Origin: Cricetomys ansorgei
Lineage: Eukaryota > Chordata > Mammalia > Rodentia > Nesomyidae
DNA length: 64,000 nt
Reading direction: 5' to 3'
Assembly: GCA_026225945.1 (NCBI GenBank)
Contig: JAMJFZ010000239.1
Coordinates: forward strand, 27,057,501 to 27,121,500
This document shows positions 1 through 11,119 of the stretch, one piece after another. Every line of letters starts with the position of its first letter. Position 1 is the stretch's first letter. A model generated the notes under the pieces. It was not told where the DNA came from and made no database searches. It saw nothing but the letters and a program-made list of their open reading frames with translations. Both the position numbers and the translations under genes were made by a program.

Positions 1-280
1 CAAAGAAATGATCGTTTACAGTAACACTAAAAGAGGCCTGATCTGGTGGTCAATGTATGGGCCTCTGGGAAGAATGACCTGTCATGGTGTATCACTGGCT
101 TGATACTGTCTCATTATGCTCAGAAGTCTCTCATTTAACTTGGATTTTTAGGAAGTCTGAGAAATCTATGATGAACATTTTAGTTATCTGTCTATTTATG
201 CCAAAAGAACACTTGGCAATGAAGATTACCTATAAGCCTCTATCTAAGGTTACAGACAGCTCGGAAGCCACTGGACCAAG

Positions 281-404
281 CTGGGTGTAGTGGTGCATGT
301 CTTGTGATCTCAGCACTGGGGAAGTGGAGGTGAAACGATTGACAGTTATAGTTGAAACTGGACTACATAGTAAAAACACATTTCAAAACAAAAATAAAAC
401 AAAT
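281..404 (+). repeat. Diverged B1-like SINE
   Basis: The order of B1 landmarks is visible: a 'ctgggtgtagtggtgcatg' start, 'tctcagcactgggga', a degraded 'ctacatagt' block, then an A-rich tail rich in 'aaaac'. It is too diverged to place in a subfamily. Confidence 0.55.
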
Positions 405-413
405 AGACATTCC

Positions 414-543
414 TAGAGATGCATGTCTGTAATCCCAGCATTTGGGGAGACCTAGTACAGTTTAAGGCCATCTTAGGCAGCACAAAGATACCCTTTTTCA
501 AAACAAAACCCCAAAATAGCAACAACACAAAAACCAATAAAAC
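414..543 (+). repeat. Diverged B1-like SINE, 5' truncated
   Basis: The sequence 'gcatgtctgtaatcccagca' followed by 'aaggccatcttaggcagca' and an A/C-rich tail follows the B1 plan. It lies directly after another B1-like copy in the same orientation. The two may be separate insertions or an old local duplication. Confidence 0.55.
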
Positions 544-754
544 CCCTACTGGATTATCGCTAATGATGTATCTCCTGATGAAATCCGGCAGCTGTAGGGA
601 AAACACACTCAGAAAATGATAAGGAGGCAACTTCAGCATGTGTAAAATCCTGGCGGTAAGGAAGCAGAGTGGCGGTGGTGGTGAGCTTTCATATAAGTAG
701 CGGCTGCTCTGCTTTCATATAAAACTCTCCATTGAACAAACAAGCAAACAAATA

Positions 755-838
755 GGGCCAGGGATGCAGCTCAGTGACAGAGCATTTGCCCATGAAGCAC
801 ATGGCCTTGGTTTGATCCCTAGAAACACAGAAACATAG
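755..838 (+). repeat. ID-type (tRNA-derived) SINE
   Basis: The body carries the ID/BC1-like A box and B box order: 'gggatgcagctcagtgacag', 'agcatttgccc', then 'ggtttgatccct', and ends A-rich. These internal Pol III promoter boxes are diverged. ID elements are rodent-specific. Confidence 0.65.
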
Positions 839-894
839 ACCAAGTGTCCCAGTGACCAAGCTTCTACAAGCATCCAGCAACGAATATGACTTAT

Positions 895-975
895 CCATTA
901 AGCTGAAATAAACCCTTCCCTCCCCAAGTTGCTTTCGGTCATGGTGTTTTATCACAGAAACTGTAAAATGCAAAA
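895..975 (+). repeat. 3' end of a rodent medium-reiterated repeat (URR1-like)
   Basis: The block 'gaaataaacccttccctccc' followed by 'aagttgctttcggtcatgg' and 'ttatcacag' is a very common rodent repeat terminus. The same terminus recurs, more diverged, at about 52.13-52.18 kb. The URR1 name is from memory and needs a library search. Confidence 0.5.
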
Positions 976-1422
976 ACATATATTACAGTGGAAACTAAAC
1001 ATCTGATGATTAAAATAATAGAGATTTAAGAGGGGAAACCACACCTCCCAAAATAAGACAATGGAAAAGAAAAAGAATACGTACATATTCAGTTCTCTAC
1101 TTAATTTTGTGTCTGGAATTTTGTTTTCTTTTTCATAACCAGAATCTTCCCATTTACGTCAACTGTAAGCCAAAGCTGTCCACTGTGGTTTGTATCCTTT
1201 GGGCCACATTGCCATGTGACTACAATTTTCCTGCATACAAGCACAGAGCTGCTTATAGTTTTATAGATGTGCACAGTATAATTTTTCTCCTTAGTCCTGG
1301 GGATTTATGTTTTCTACATTTAGCAAATCGTTTAATTGCTAGAGAAAGAAGCATGTGTTTTATCTGCAACTGGCAAGTTTTATAAGATGCACCAACACAT
1401 CTAAGACATAGGCTTTTGGGTG

Positions 1423-1525
1423 CCTGTATTGTTTAGAGACTGAGACTCCTTATGTTACCCAGCATGACCTCAAACCACTCTTGTCATTAAGTACTGGCAT
1501 TGCAGACATGTGCCACCATGGAAAA
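1423..1525 (-). repeat. Degraded B1 SINE
   Basis: Reverse-strand B1 landmarks are present: 'gagactgagactccttatgt', 'gacctcaaac', 'agtactggcattgcagacat' and 'gtgccaccatg'. It is heavily diverged. Confidence 0.5.
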
Positions 1526-2198
1526 GCTAAATAAAAATGATAGTGAGACTGAAAACTTGTTTTTTTTGTGTATGTGACTGTGAACTTTCCTATCTTTTTC
1601 TTTTCCTATTTTCCTTTCCTTTATTTCTTCATTGATTTAACAAATATTTATCATGCAATTATTCTTGATTTGACACAAATTATATAGAACAAAAGAATAT
1701 TCAAGCCCTAGAAGAGATGCTTTGTTGGGGTAGCAATGGAGGCTCCCTTCTCCCTCAGCCATTTCACCTCTATGAAAGGTTGTGGAAGAAGCAGTTTCTG
1801 TGCATTGTAAATGATGGAACTGTATATAGTAGTGCTACATATGTACGACAGTGTAGCACAACCTTGCTGGTGTTAGAGTGAGGCTGGGTGCCAAGGACCT
1901 GGGAGGGGGTGTCCTAGCAGAGAAGACATTAACCTGGCTTCTACAGTGAGAAGCAAATATTCACAGTAAAACACTGGGTCTGTATGTTTAAGTTACTGAG
2001 TGAGCAGTGGTACGGAATGCTCTGGAGGGTTAGTGACTCTGCAGTATGTGTGGTTTGCCTATTGGCTTTCAGATTAGTTCACATTTAGGAGTAAACAATG
2101 TGAAGCTTCCCTGCAAGATTCTGCCAGTAAAGTGAGTTAGATGTGCCAAGTACTTGCTGAGGACAGTCCTTCCTTAGTCACGGTTTATTTAGACTTAG

Positions 2199-2236
2199 GG
2201 TGGGGGAGGAAGGAAGGGAGGGAGGGAGGGAGGGAT
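2199..2236. repeat. (GGGA)n / (GGAA)n purine microsatellite
   Basis: A short uninterrupted run of GGGA and GGAA units. All purines lie on the plus strand. Confidence 0.9.
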
Positions 2237-2808
2237 ATAGGGAGGATTATGCAAAGCGCTCTGAACTAGTCCTGCCCCACAGTTGCTTCCTAAGTAATTT
2301 CATTCTAAATGAGCACCTCATTCCCTTACACCAGGGTTTACAAGTGCATCTCTACTTTCTCATACGTACAGTTAACCCTACATAAACTTTTGCAACAGTT
2401 CGATTTTGTATATATGGCTTGTTTTCAACTTGTCTAAATTTTATAAGAGCTGGGTTTTCTTAGAAGTTTTTTTTTTTTTTTTCCTTTTTCACAAATCCTG
2501 CAATTATTTTTGTGAACTTGGAGAGGAAGGGAGGGAGGAATATTTTTGAGTCAGAAAGCCATTTTTAAATCATTTGAGCTGTTAATTTTACTTCTTCAGG
2601 GCACACTTAAATGGCAGGATGAGATCCTAGTGGAGAAGGTGTATGAAACATTTGGCAACAGTAACAGGTTTCTGATCACTCCACAGACAAACATTACAGC
2701 AAAACCACCATGAATCCAAGGTGTTTGTGGAGGTACTTACCCACTCCTTATCCCACACTTCACTGCAGCCTTGGTTCAAAGCTCACCACACATGGTTAGC
2801 ACCTCATG

Positions 2809-3246
2809 TGCCCTCTCACTGCAATACCCTCTCACTGCACTGCAACACCCTCTCATTGCACTACAATGCCCTTTCACTGCAGTGCCCTCTCACTGCAGTG
2901 CCCTCTCACTGCAATGCCCTCTCACTGCACTGCAACACCCTCTCATTGCACTACAATGCCCTCTCACTGCAGTGCCCTCTCACTGCAGTGCCCTCTCACT
3001 GCACACACCCTCTTACTGCACACACCCTCTCATTGCACTGCCCTCTCACTGCAGTGCCCTCTCACTGCACTGCCCTCTCACTGCAGTGCCCTCTCACTGC
3101 ACTGCCCTCTCATAGCACACACCCTCTCACTGCAGTGCCCTCTCACTGCACTGCCCTCTCACTGCAGTGCCCTCTCACTGCACTGCCCTCTTACTGCACA
3201 CACCCTCTCATTGCACTGCCCTCTCACTGCACTGCCCTCTCACTGA
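2809..3246. repeat. 26-unit minisatellite, core CCCTCTCACTGCAGTG
   Basis: Reading from the first CCCTCTCACT at 2811, I count 26 units (the last truncated). Lengths are 16 bp (ending in CAGTG, CACTG or CAATG-type variants), 17 bp (ending in GCACACA) and 21 bp (ending in CTGCAACA or CTACAATG). Higher-order structure is visible. The unit order 21-21-16-16 starts at 2827 and again at 2917. An 81-bp block (four 16-mers alternating CAGTG/CACTG plus one 17-mer) at 3041-3121 is repeated at 3122-3202. CAGTG units contain the 10-bp palindrome CACTGCAGTG. No unit contains a stop codon in any forward frame, so overlapping open frames of 189, 146 and 114 codons run through the array. I regard them as artefacts. 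Confidence 0.97.
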
Positions 3247-4741
3247 GCATGCTCTCTGGCTATGCAATACTGTTAGATGGACAATTTTGAAACACCTGGG
3301 CTCAGATTTGAGACTACTGCATATTATGATGTCTGCTCTCATACAAACACAGTGGTTTAATTATGAAAAATGAAAACTTTCAATATTTTCTTAGTGTCAT
3401 CCCTTAGTTTGTAAGCATCAATGTATCTTTGAGCTGTATTGAGTTAGAATGTTTTATCTTAAACACTGACATCTGAATTATTGACTTAAGTTTTATAAAA
3501 AACAAACATTAAGTGAACTTTGATTGGCATTAGGACAGAACGTCCAATGATTTCTGAAATGACCCATGCACACTTTTGTCATTTTTTACTATGTATTATG
3601 TGAAGCAGCATTCTCAGCATTGATGTTTATAAAATCAGTATGTCAGTAATTGAAAAATCTTGAGGGTGCAATACTTCTTGTAATATTCAGTGAAGATTTA
3701 ATGTTTATGTAAACCTAAAAAACCACATTCACCTTATTAGTATACAAGTTTGATTTCATCCTTAAGTGGTAAAATTATATGTATACTAAAGAATGGTTTT
3801 ATGGCATTTTTTATGATTTATTTTCAGTAAATCTTTGATTTGTATGGCTGTTTTATGTGCCTGTATAAGTGAAGTCACATAAAAATTTATCAGGCAAAAG
3901 GGGTTGAAGTAGAAAATGTTTAATGAACTCTGATCCTAAGTGTCTCAGATGAGCCTTCCCCTTTTGCATTTATGTTTCTACACGTGTATGTACACATAGC
4001 ACATACACACCTATACATCCACATCTCTCAGCTTCCAGTCAGTTCATATAAGGGAAAAAAGTTATGAAACAACATGAAACTATGATTGTAAGAACTCTGG
4101 CACCAAAGTGAGCTTGGAACACCAAGTACTTGCTGAGGAAGTGCAGTGTAGCTTTGGTTCACAGAATAATATATATGTTAAGTATGAAATGAGCTAGCTC
4201 TTCTTATTTAAGGGCACCCGGAAATAAATGCATCACATTCATTTTTCATAAACTCAGCTGTCACCTGGGTGACAGGTTTTAGAGTTTTCCTTGCAAACCG
4301 ATGCAGTACTAAGCCTAGTTGCTTGCATTGTGTAGTATACATTAATACTATAGATATTCTGACTCGAAATGGATATACTTTAAAGCAATACTTTCTCCTG
4401 TCATTAATTAACAAAATAGGATTTTCTTTAAACTGTGATTTAAATGCGTGTATCTGGACTTTATCATTCATTTTCCATTTATCCAAGTAATGGCTGAGAA
4501 AGTTACGCTATTATTCTTTGATTTTTTTTAGTGACCCAAATGGTGTTAATAAGCACATAGTATTGCACAATTTTTGCAAAGCATTTTTCATCTTTATTAT
4601 ATATGTTCACCTAAAGGTTAGGATTTTTCTTTAAATAGGTAGAATTCTATTCTGTTATAATTTTATCTTTGATTTTGTTTAGGTGATGCTTTGTAAATAT
4701 GTCAAATATGTAATCTTTACAAAAAGGATTATTAATTTTAT

Positions 4742-4940
4742 TTTGTGTGTGTGAGTGTTTTGTCTGCATGTATGTCTGTGCACCATGTGCATGCCTGATG
4801 TCTTAGAAGTCCAAATCGAGCACTGGGTCACCTGGAACTGGAGTTATGGACAGTTGAGTCATCATGGAGATTCTGGGAATTGTACCCCATTTCTTGTTAG
4901 TAACAAGTGCTGGTAACTGCTAAGCCATCTGTCCAGCCCC
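4742..4940 (-). repeat. B3/B2-type SINE
   Basis: In reverse orientation the element begins (left) with a TG-rich tail and ends with 'taagccatctgtccagcccc', the complement of the tRNA-derived B2/B3 head. The middle 'cctggaactggagttatgga' is typical of B3. Confidence 0.75.
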
Positions 4941-5251
4941 TGTAAGTTATTTTTAGTTACAATGAATTACCTATATTGTTTTGAAGGATTCATATATGTC
5001 ACAATATCTGCAAATACATTTGCAATTGTGCAAACTGTGGTTGATAATTATTTATGATAGTATATATAATTTCCCCCACATATATATCTAGTTTTCTGGG
5101 AGTATATATTGAATAGTATATTTTCTTCCAATAACTCGGTACAAGTTTATTATTATTGAAGTTCTTTCATGCAATTGGGCCAATTTCTTTACTTTTGATT
5201 TTTTTGTCTATTCCTATGAGCTTCATAATGTTAATTTATTTAAATTATTAT

Positions 5252-5319
5252 GCTGTAGCAAGCCCAGAGCCCTGCACATGCTAAGTTAGTATTCTATTTG
5301 TGACCTATATCTTCAGCCC
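5252..5319 (-). repeat. ID-type SINE fragment
   Basis: The block 'agagccctgcacatgctaag' followed by a degraded 'ctatttgtgacc' and 'atcttcagccc' is the reverse complement of an ID element body. Confidence 0.6.
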
Positions 5320-5358
5320 TATAGTATGTTTTAATAATAATCCTTATTAAAACTTCTT

Positions 5359-5519
5359 GGCTGGTGAGATTCCTTAGTGGGTAAAGGTCCTTGTTACAGA
5401 ACCTGATGACTGGAGTTTGATCCACATGGAAGAGGGAAGAACCAACTCCTGGAGATTGTCCTCTGAGCACTTGCAACCCCTCATACAAGTACATAAATAG
5501 AATGCAATGAAAGTTAAAA
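5359..5519 (+). repeat. B2/B3-type SINE
   Basis: The tRNA-like head 'ggctggtgagattccttagt' is followed by 'ctgatgactggagtttgatc' and 'cctctgagcac', ending in an A-rich tail with 'aaataga'. 'ttcttgg' appears at both ends and may be the remains of a target-site duplication. Confidence 0.75.
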
Positions 5520-5839
5520 AGAGATTCTTGGCAGCTACTTTATTTATTTATTTTTCCAGTTAAAAGAGCTAGTGCATTTTGCTTGAAACTTTACTAAGTT
5601 TATACCTTAGTCTGAGAAAATGATTTTTGTTTTGATTTTTTAAAACAACAAGTACACTCGATAAAAGGTTTAAGTATGACATCCTTTTACATACTTTGTT
5701 CACATTTAGTCTCCTTATTCTTATTTATTTAGGCTTTACTTTTTTTTTTTTTTGTCAAAGCTTTACAGATTTGAAAAATCTTGACAATCCTTACCTTAAG
5801 AAGTGTTATAATTTTGTGGCAGTGGATTAGACTTCTACA

Positions 5840-5975
5840 CTTCTACATGAGTTGTAAACAAAGGTAATCCTACTTTCTTTTTCTCTAGTAGGTCATAAGC
5901 TTCTTGAAGAATGGAAAACACACAAAGCATCTTTATTTCCTGATTCTACTAGAGAGATCCTCAACACTTCACAGG
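5840..5975 (+). repeat. Possible L2 3'-end fragment
   Basis: The phrase 'gtcataagcttcttgaagaa' and the following text resemble the L2 3' UTR. Part of the interval is also bounded by good splice-like signals, a pyrimidine tract plus AG at 5888 and CAGG|GTAAGC at 5976. That match is probably fortuitous. Confidence 0.3.
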
Positions 5976-7117
5976 GTAAGCAATTTCTTGTGGTAAGATC
6001 CGGCATTTGTGTTGCAAATAAATCTCTTAGGTGGTATTATTCTTATCTTGCTGTTTAAAATAGTGTGTCATTTTGATACCTGCATTTAATATTGATTCAC
6101 CCTTTTAGTTCCAAGACAAACTTGTTTAATCACTGTGCATTATTTATTAAAACCCATTGCTGTGTTCAGTTTCTTTATATTTTATTGCAGAGTCTATATT
6201 TTTACATGAAGTTGACTTTCAGCTTTTTTCTTTTTTCTTTTTTCTTCATAAACCCAGATAAGGCTGTTGAGTAACGGCTATGCTTCTGTCAGTGCTTTGC
6301 TTTATTGTAGAGGTGAAGGAGTATCTGGAGACGAATGAGAATCACATGTTCATTCAGGGTGGGTAGATGCCGGAGAAACGGCTGTTCTACAAATGTCTCT
6401 TGGGTCTCAGTTGAGAGTGCATTCCACAGCACACGCCTGGTGGTCCCTTGTAACTCAACTGTGGGGTGGGATGGGAAGTAATTTTTTCTTGCTGGCAGAC
6501 CTTAGCTTCAGGTTTCTTAGCCACAATCTGCCACTCAGTCCCGTGGTTATCCATTCCACGCCAGTCCTCTCTCTGTGCGCCCTACTCCAGCCCCTGGTGG
6601 TTTATCTGCAGGTTACTTTCTCTAGCTCTCGGATGTATGGGGCTAATTTGGAAACACACTGCTTATGGCCACAGACAATGCTTGTCACGGGAGCTGTGAC
6701 GGCACCTGCAGTTAGGGAACATATTTTGTGTCGACGTTAAAAGTACTACATATGCTGTTAGCCCTCTGGGCTCACACATAGTGATGAAATCAGCGAATGC
6801 GCTTTCCTAAGGAGAATGAGGGACATGGAGTTGGCTTGAATCACAATGTAGGTGAGTAGCTGTTGAAGGCTTAAGCAATCATCATTAAACTTATTAGTGA
6901 TAATTAGTATGCTCAGCTTACTCATCATGTTCAATTAGCACCTTAATGTATTTGAGAGAATGATCTTTTAGTACCATTAGGAAGTGAAGTGGGAAAAAAT
7001 TCATTTGAGACTCTCACTAGAAGGACCCTGCTAATTTGATGATATGAAATTTAAACAATTCTCATAAACTTCAAAATATTTGACTGATTTCCCCAGCATA
7101 ATCAAAGCCCCTGCTTC
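5976..7117. other. Unique AT-rich DNA, no gene seen
   Basis: No repeat or gene was recognised. A 115-codon plus-strand frame at 6393-6740 has no recognisable domain and no support. From about 6,870 to 6,960 the DNA is dense in TAAT/ATTA words. Confidence 0.5.
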
Positions 7118-7270
7118 CTAGTAGAACTGTTTGATAATGGAAATATTTTGATATCCAGTAGGGCAGCCACAAGCCATATGGGCCAATTTAATATGACTTT
7201 GGTTGAAAAAAAACTGAATTTTTAATTTAATTTGATTTAATGGGACCATGCAGAAAGGGCAGGCCAAATT
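7118..7270 (+). mobile_element. Ancient hAT-Charlie MITE fossil (MER58-like)
   Basis: 'gggcagccacaagccatatg', then 'aaactgaatttttaattta', and a terminal 'gggcaggcca' follow the layout of an old mammal-wide hAT-type nonautonomous element. The same family recurs at about 61.5 kb. The family name is from memory. Confidence 0.45.
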
Positions 7271-8429
7271 GTTCTAGTATCTAGAGCTGCCAAATTAAGT
7301 TGTTTCTAAAGTGCAGTAAGAAAGCAGATTATTCTTGGATAAGATTTTATACATGCAATATTTTAAACTTCATAAATCTTTTAAAATGACTGCACAATTT
7401 GGGACTTATTTTTATTTTGTAGCTGGTACAGTTCAGCCTCTGAAAATAGATGGCTTATAAAAAGTAACCCAATTGTTGAAATATTATTTCTCGGCTTATT
7501 TTAATTTCTAATTTGCTGCGCTTTGATTAGACAATGTTGTTCCTGTTATTTAAATGTTGTGGGACTGATTCATAGTAGTTCAAGAATGTGCGTTTTAACA
7601 GTGGTTCTATGTACAACTAAATTGTGTTTTTTATATTTTAGTCTATTTTCTTTATCATGACCAATAAATTAGGAAGTTTTTGTTATTTTAGTTCAAGGCC
7701 TGAATGAAATCTTTTAGTTGTAGCTTCTTACAAGAGGAAAAATCATGGCACTTCTTCTAGTTCCAATTTCTTTCTTTTTCTGTCTACAATGTCTGATAAA
7801 TCACTTCCAGATGACAAGGTTTATGACATTTATTTCACTGAATCTAAAATGACATCTTTTTTGTGATTAAAACACTTTTCGGTAGCAGTTTCTATGGTTT
7901 GTACAACTATAGAACAGCACAGTAATTATGAAAATTAAAAATACGGAGGACTGAGGTTTTTGAATTAAATTGTTCTTCATCAAATGCTTGAGGCTGAAGT
8001 ATAATTTTGAAACGTGGTACTTAAGAACCAACAGGTAAAACTACTTGCTAATTAAATGTAAATAGACAAGTCAGTCTTCATTATACATGCTGGAAGATTA
8101 AAAATGCCATCTTAGCAAAGAAAACAATGGGATTTTAATGGTTCTTTTATTTTCAATAAATTTAATTCTTTATACATAAAATGACTTTAACTTAATTTTC
8201 TTATTTTTCCTCTCTCCTGCTTCATTTCTGGAGTCTGGGACTTGAATAATAGTGAGCATTACCTCAATGCAGCTAGGCATAACACAAAAATCACTTAAAA
8301 ACAGCTAGAATTTCTCACAGTCAAAATTGACAGATCACAGCCTTTCTATTCTTTATTTTGGGAAGTGCAAACTTTGTCAGGAGAAAAAGCTTCTTGATTG
8401 AAAATAGCCATGAGGCAAATGCCCAGAAA
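7271..8429. other. Unique AT-rich DNA, possible conserved non-coding element
   Basis: No repeat was recognised. Between about 7,470 and 7,560 the words AATTGTT, CTTTGATTAGACAATG and several TAAT cores cluster, the kind of composition seen in conserved enhancers. Conservation itself cannot be judged here. Confidence 0.3.
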
Positions 8430-8590
8430 AGCCTGGCTTGTCTCAGCAGCTAGCACACTTTACATCTCAGTTTTCATGAAGCAGGACTGTTGCAAGTTCA
8501 AGGACTACCTGAGGTAGATGTGTGTGGGTGGGGTGGGGCAAGGATAAGGCTACCAGGGTAGTCTTATCTCAAAATAAAAAGCAAAGGAAA
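8430..8590 (+). repeat. Degraded B1/B4-like SINE
   Basis: 'gttgcaagttcaaggactac' and a late 'gtcttatctcaaaataaaaa' tail match the second half of a B1/B4 element. The intervening part is disrupted by a G-rich run near 8,525-8,540. Confidence 0.45.
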
Positions 8591-8594
8591 GGGA

Positions 8595-9705
8595 ATGGAA
8601 ATGTACCTCACCCCCTTTCCCTTCACAGAGAAAAGCCCAGAAGTGTAATTCTTCTCTTCATATCTAGATGTTGTAACCTGGAGAGATATTCATTCATTAT
8701 TATTGAGTAATAAATGATGAAGATAGACCAAGAGGGGAACATAGTACCTAATGGAAAAAAAATCATCATAGTTTGTAATATATTTAAGGCTTATTAGTAT
8801 CACGGTTCAAAACTAACTTAACATTATGAATACATTTGTGAAATGGCCCTGAATTGTTTGAACAGATGCATGTCTATTTGTAGACTATCTACTTTTAATT
8901 GATCTAATTTAGGTAAGCATTAGGTTCATTGGTGAATATCATGGAATTATACCAGAGAAATACAAAAAAACCAAGACACTGTATTTACAAACGAAAAAAG
9001 ATTGGGTAGGAGGGAGGGCAGTGTATCAGTGTGGTCTCGGCTCGCTCAAGACTTGGATCCCTGTGTTCTCAAGGTCACTCTCACGCCTGGGTCCCACTCC
9101 CTGGGAAAGCCATCCGAGGACTCCTTCACAAGACGCTTACTGGAAAATGAAGACAACGCTAGATTTTACTGGATGACCTACTTTGGCCTAAATTTAGATT
9201 TTAAAAATATTACATTCAGGAGGAGTCTGTTGTGTTAATTATTTTGAGCTCATAGGCTAGATTTATCTTTTCTAAGTTACAAATCAAGTTTGGCTCAACT
9301 GCTGTCCTGTTGCAGCGAGCAAGCAGCCCTTAGCAGTTTCAAGGAAGTCTTTCTATAGCAGTTGAGCTTTGGCCAAGGGAGAAGGCTGCATGGCAGGTTC
9401 AGGAACCTGCCCCACCCAACCCCAACTCACTCCCAAGAGCCCCTGAACCCTGAGGTTCAGTAAGATGCGTTCACAAGACTTTTGCTGAGAGCAGCAAGGA
9501 CATTATTCATCTGTTTAGAAAATAGAATTATAAATCACTGGATTAACAATGATGGCTAAAGGTGGTGTTTTAAACTCCTCAAAAACAACTAGTGTTATGT
9601 TCTTGAATTGCTTCCTAATTTTACTTTAACATTTCAAGGTGATTTAACATCACAGTAGGAAACATTGATGTAAGGATGAATTGGCAGAATAACTGATACT
9701 TAAGG
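8595..9705. other. Unique DNA, no gene seen
   Basis: No repeat family was recognised. The longest frame, 78 codons at 9002-9238 on the plus strand, shows no domain and no gene structure. Confidence 0.5.
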
Positions 9706-9929
9706 CAGCAGTTCTCAACCTGTGGGTCCTGACCCCTTTGGAGGTTGAGTGATTGTTTCACAGGGGTCACCTAAGACCATCTGCATATCAGATGTTTACA
9801 GTACAATTCATAACAGTAGCAAAATTCCAGCTATGAAGTAGCAACGAAAATAATTTTATGGTTGGGGCTCACCACAGCAGGAAGAACTGCATTAAAGGGT
9901 CTCAGCGTTAGGAAGGTTGAGAACCACTG
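9706..9929 (+). mobile_element. Nonautonomous hAT element, SPIN/RCHARR1 type
   Basis: The element starts CAGCAGTTCTCAACCT and ends AGGTTGAGAACCACTG, giving imperfect terminal inverted repeats of 16 bp. The interior includes 'cataacagtagcaaaattcc' and 'ataattttatggttggggc', shared with the copies at 34.5 and 40.8 kb. Flanks 'tacttaag' (9697-9704) and 'ttctcaag' (9930-9937) agree at six of eight positions, consistent with an 8-bp hAT target duplication. No transposase is encoded. Confidence 0.85.
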
Positions 9930-10054
9930 TTCTCAAGACAACTGTTTGGGAAGCTAAAAATAAACAAGATACAGGTACATGTCTAAGGCACCTGGTTTAG
10001 AGAAAGCTTCTGGAAATATAAACAAGCAAACAAAACCCACCTGTAAATAGAAGT

Positions 10055-10210
10055 CTTTTTATTTTTTTCTCCCAAGACAGGGCTTCTCTGCTGTAACCCT
10101 GGCTGTCCTGGAACTCACTCTGTAGACCAGGCTGGCCTCCAACTCACAGAGATCCACCTGCCTCTGCCTGCCAAGTGCTGAGATTAAAGGCATGTGCCAC
10201 CACTGCCTAG
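10055..10210 (-). repeat. Well-preserved B1 SINE
   Basis: A reverse-complement B1 with little decay: 'aagacagggcttctctgctg', 'ctggctgtcctggaactcac', 'gctggcctccaactcacaga' and 'gctgagattaaaggcatgtg'. It carries the Pol III B-box-containing body and a T-rich left end, which is its A tail. Confidence 0.93.
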
Positions 10211-10944
10211 CATACATAGTCTTAATCTAAAGTTCTCACCTGGAAATGGTATTTACACCCTCCACATCACCCATGCCTGGAACTACACATTTCTGCCCAC
10301 TGCTCCCCCAGCACCATTGCTATTGTATTTCTATGAAGTCCCTTTAAATATTGGGCTTACATTATACTCTAGGTTGAGATCCTGCACAACAGTGGCTGTT
10401 CAGTTAAACCACAGTAGCAACATAGGTTCTACACGTTTATTTTATTTTATTTTTATGTTTTATCTCCATGGTCACGAATAAGGTTTATTGCAATGGCAGG
10501 AAATAAGATAAAATCGAAAAAAGGGGGGGAAGTGACATAGGGTGAAATTTTGAAAGAAATCAGTTATAAACTTCTGGAAGTCTTTTCCCAGGACTAACAC
10601 AACATGTGCTTAATTTCTCTAGTAACAAGTTGAGACAATATGAACAAAATTAACAAATCTTGCTTGATCACTGTTAGGCAGAAGAGTGGCCAAGATTTCA
10701 CTGAGTCATGTAAACACTATCTACCTAACAAAATCCCAGACTTCCAGGAGGAAAAGTTCTCAGATGTTGACAGGAGGTTAAAGGGCAGCGGTTGTGAGCA
10801 TACTGTGTTAACACTTCTTATGCTGGCTATTGAACAACTCTGTTTCATAAGCACAAATGTATAATCTATGCTCATCTAGTTAAAACGCTGAGGCCAGCAT
10901 TTCCTGCATATCTAGAGCTGCAAATTTCTGCCAGTGGGGGTTAA

Positions 10945-11115
10945 GTTTTCCGCATGTATCAGCTCATTAAACCACCACAGCAACTCCGGGTGATGCAGCC
11001 TCCACTTAATTCACAATGAACTTGAAGTACAGAGGAATTAACTAAGGTGACCATGGTCCCTTAGGACAACAGGGTGGAACAGAACCAGCACTTGGAAGCA
11101 GCATCACTGCCTGTG
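10945..11115 (+). repeat. MIR SINE (ancient)
   Basis: 'tatcagctcattaaaccacc' followed by 'acagaggaattaactaagg' and 'ggaacagaaccagcacttgg' match the MIR order (sub-terminal region through core). It is a mammal-wide fossil. Confidence 0.65.
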
Positions 11116-11119
11116 AATT

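Noticed and set aside
2809..3246. CRISPR-like regular repeats
   Set aside because: Units abut with no spacers, vary in length by 1-5 bases, and the genome is eukaryotic.
2721..3290. A 189-codon plus-strand frame, the longest in the window
   Set aside because: It is generated by the stop-free 16-bp minisatellite, which is open in all three forward frames. No start context, domain or exon structure supports a gene.
5889..5975. An 87-bp exon with a pyrimidine-rich acceptor and CAGG|GTAAGC donor
   Set aside because: The sequence between the signals resembles an L2 3' end, has stops in its frames and has no partner exon. Splice-like words are common in long introns and deserts.
6393..6740. A 115-codon plus-strand frame
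   Set aside because: Composition looks random, a second overlapping frame is also open, and no family is recognised.
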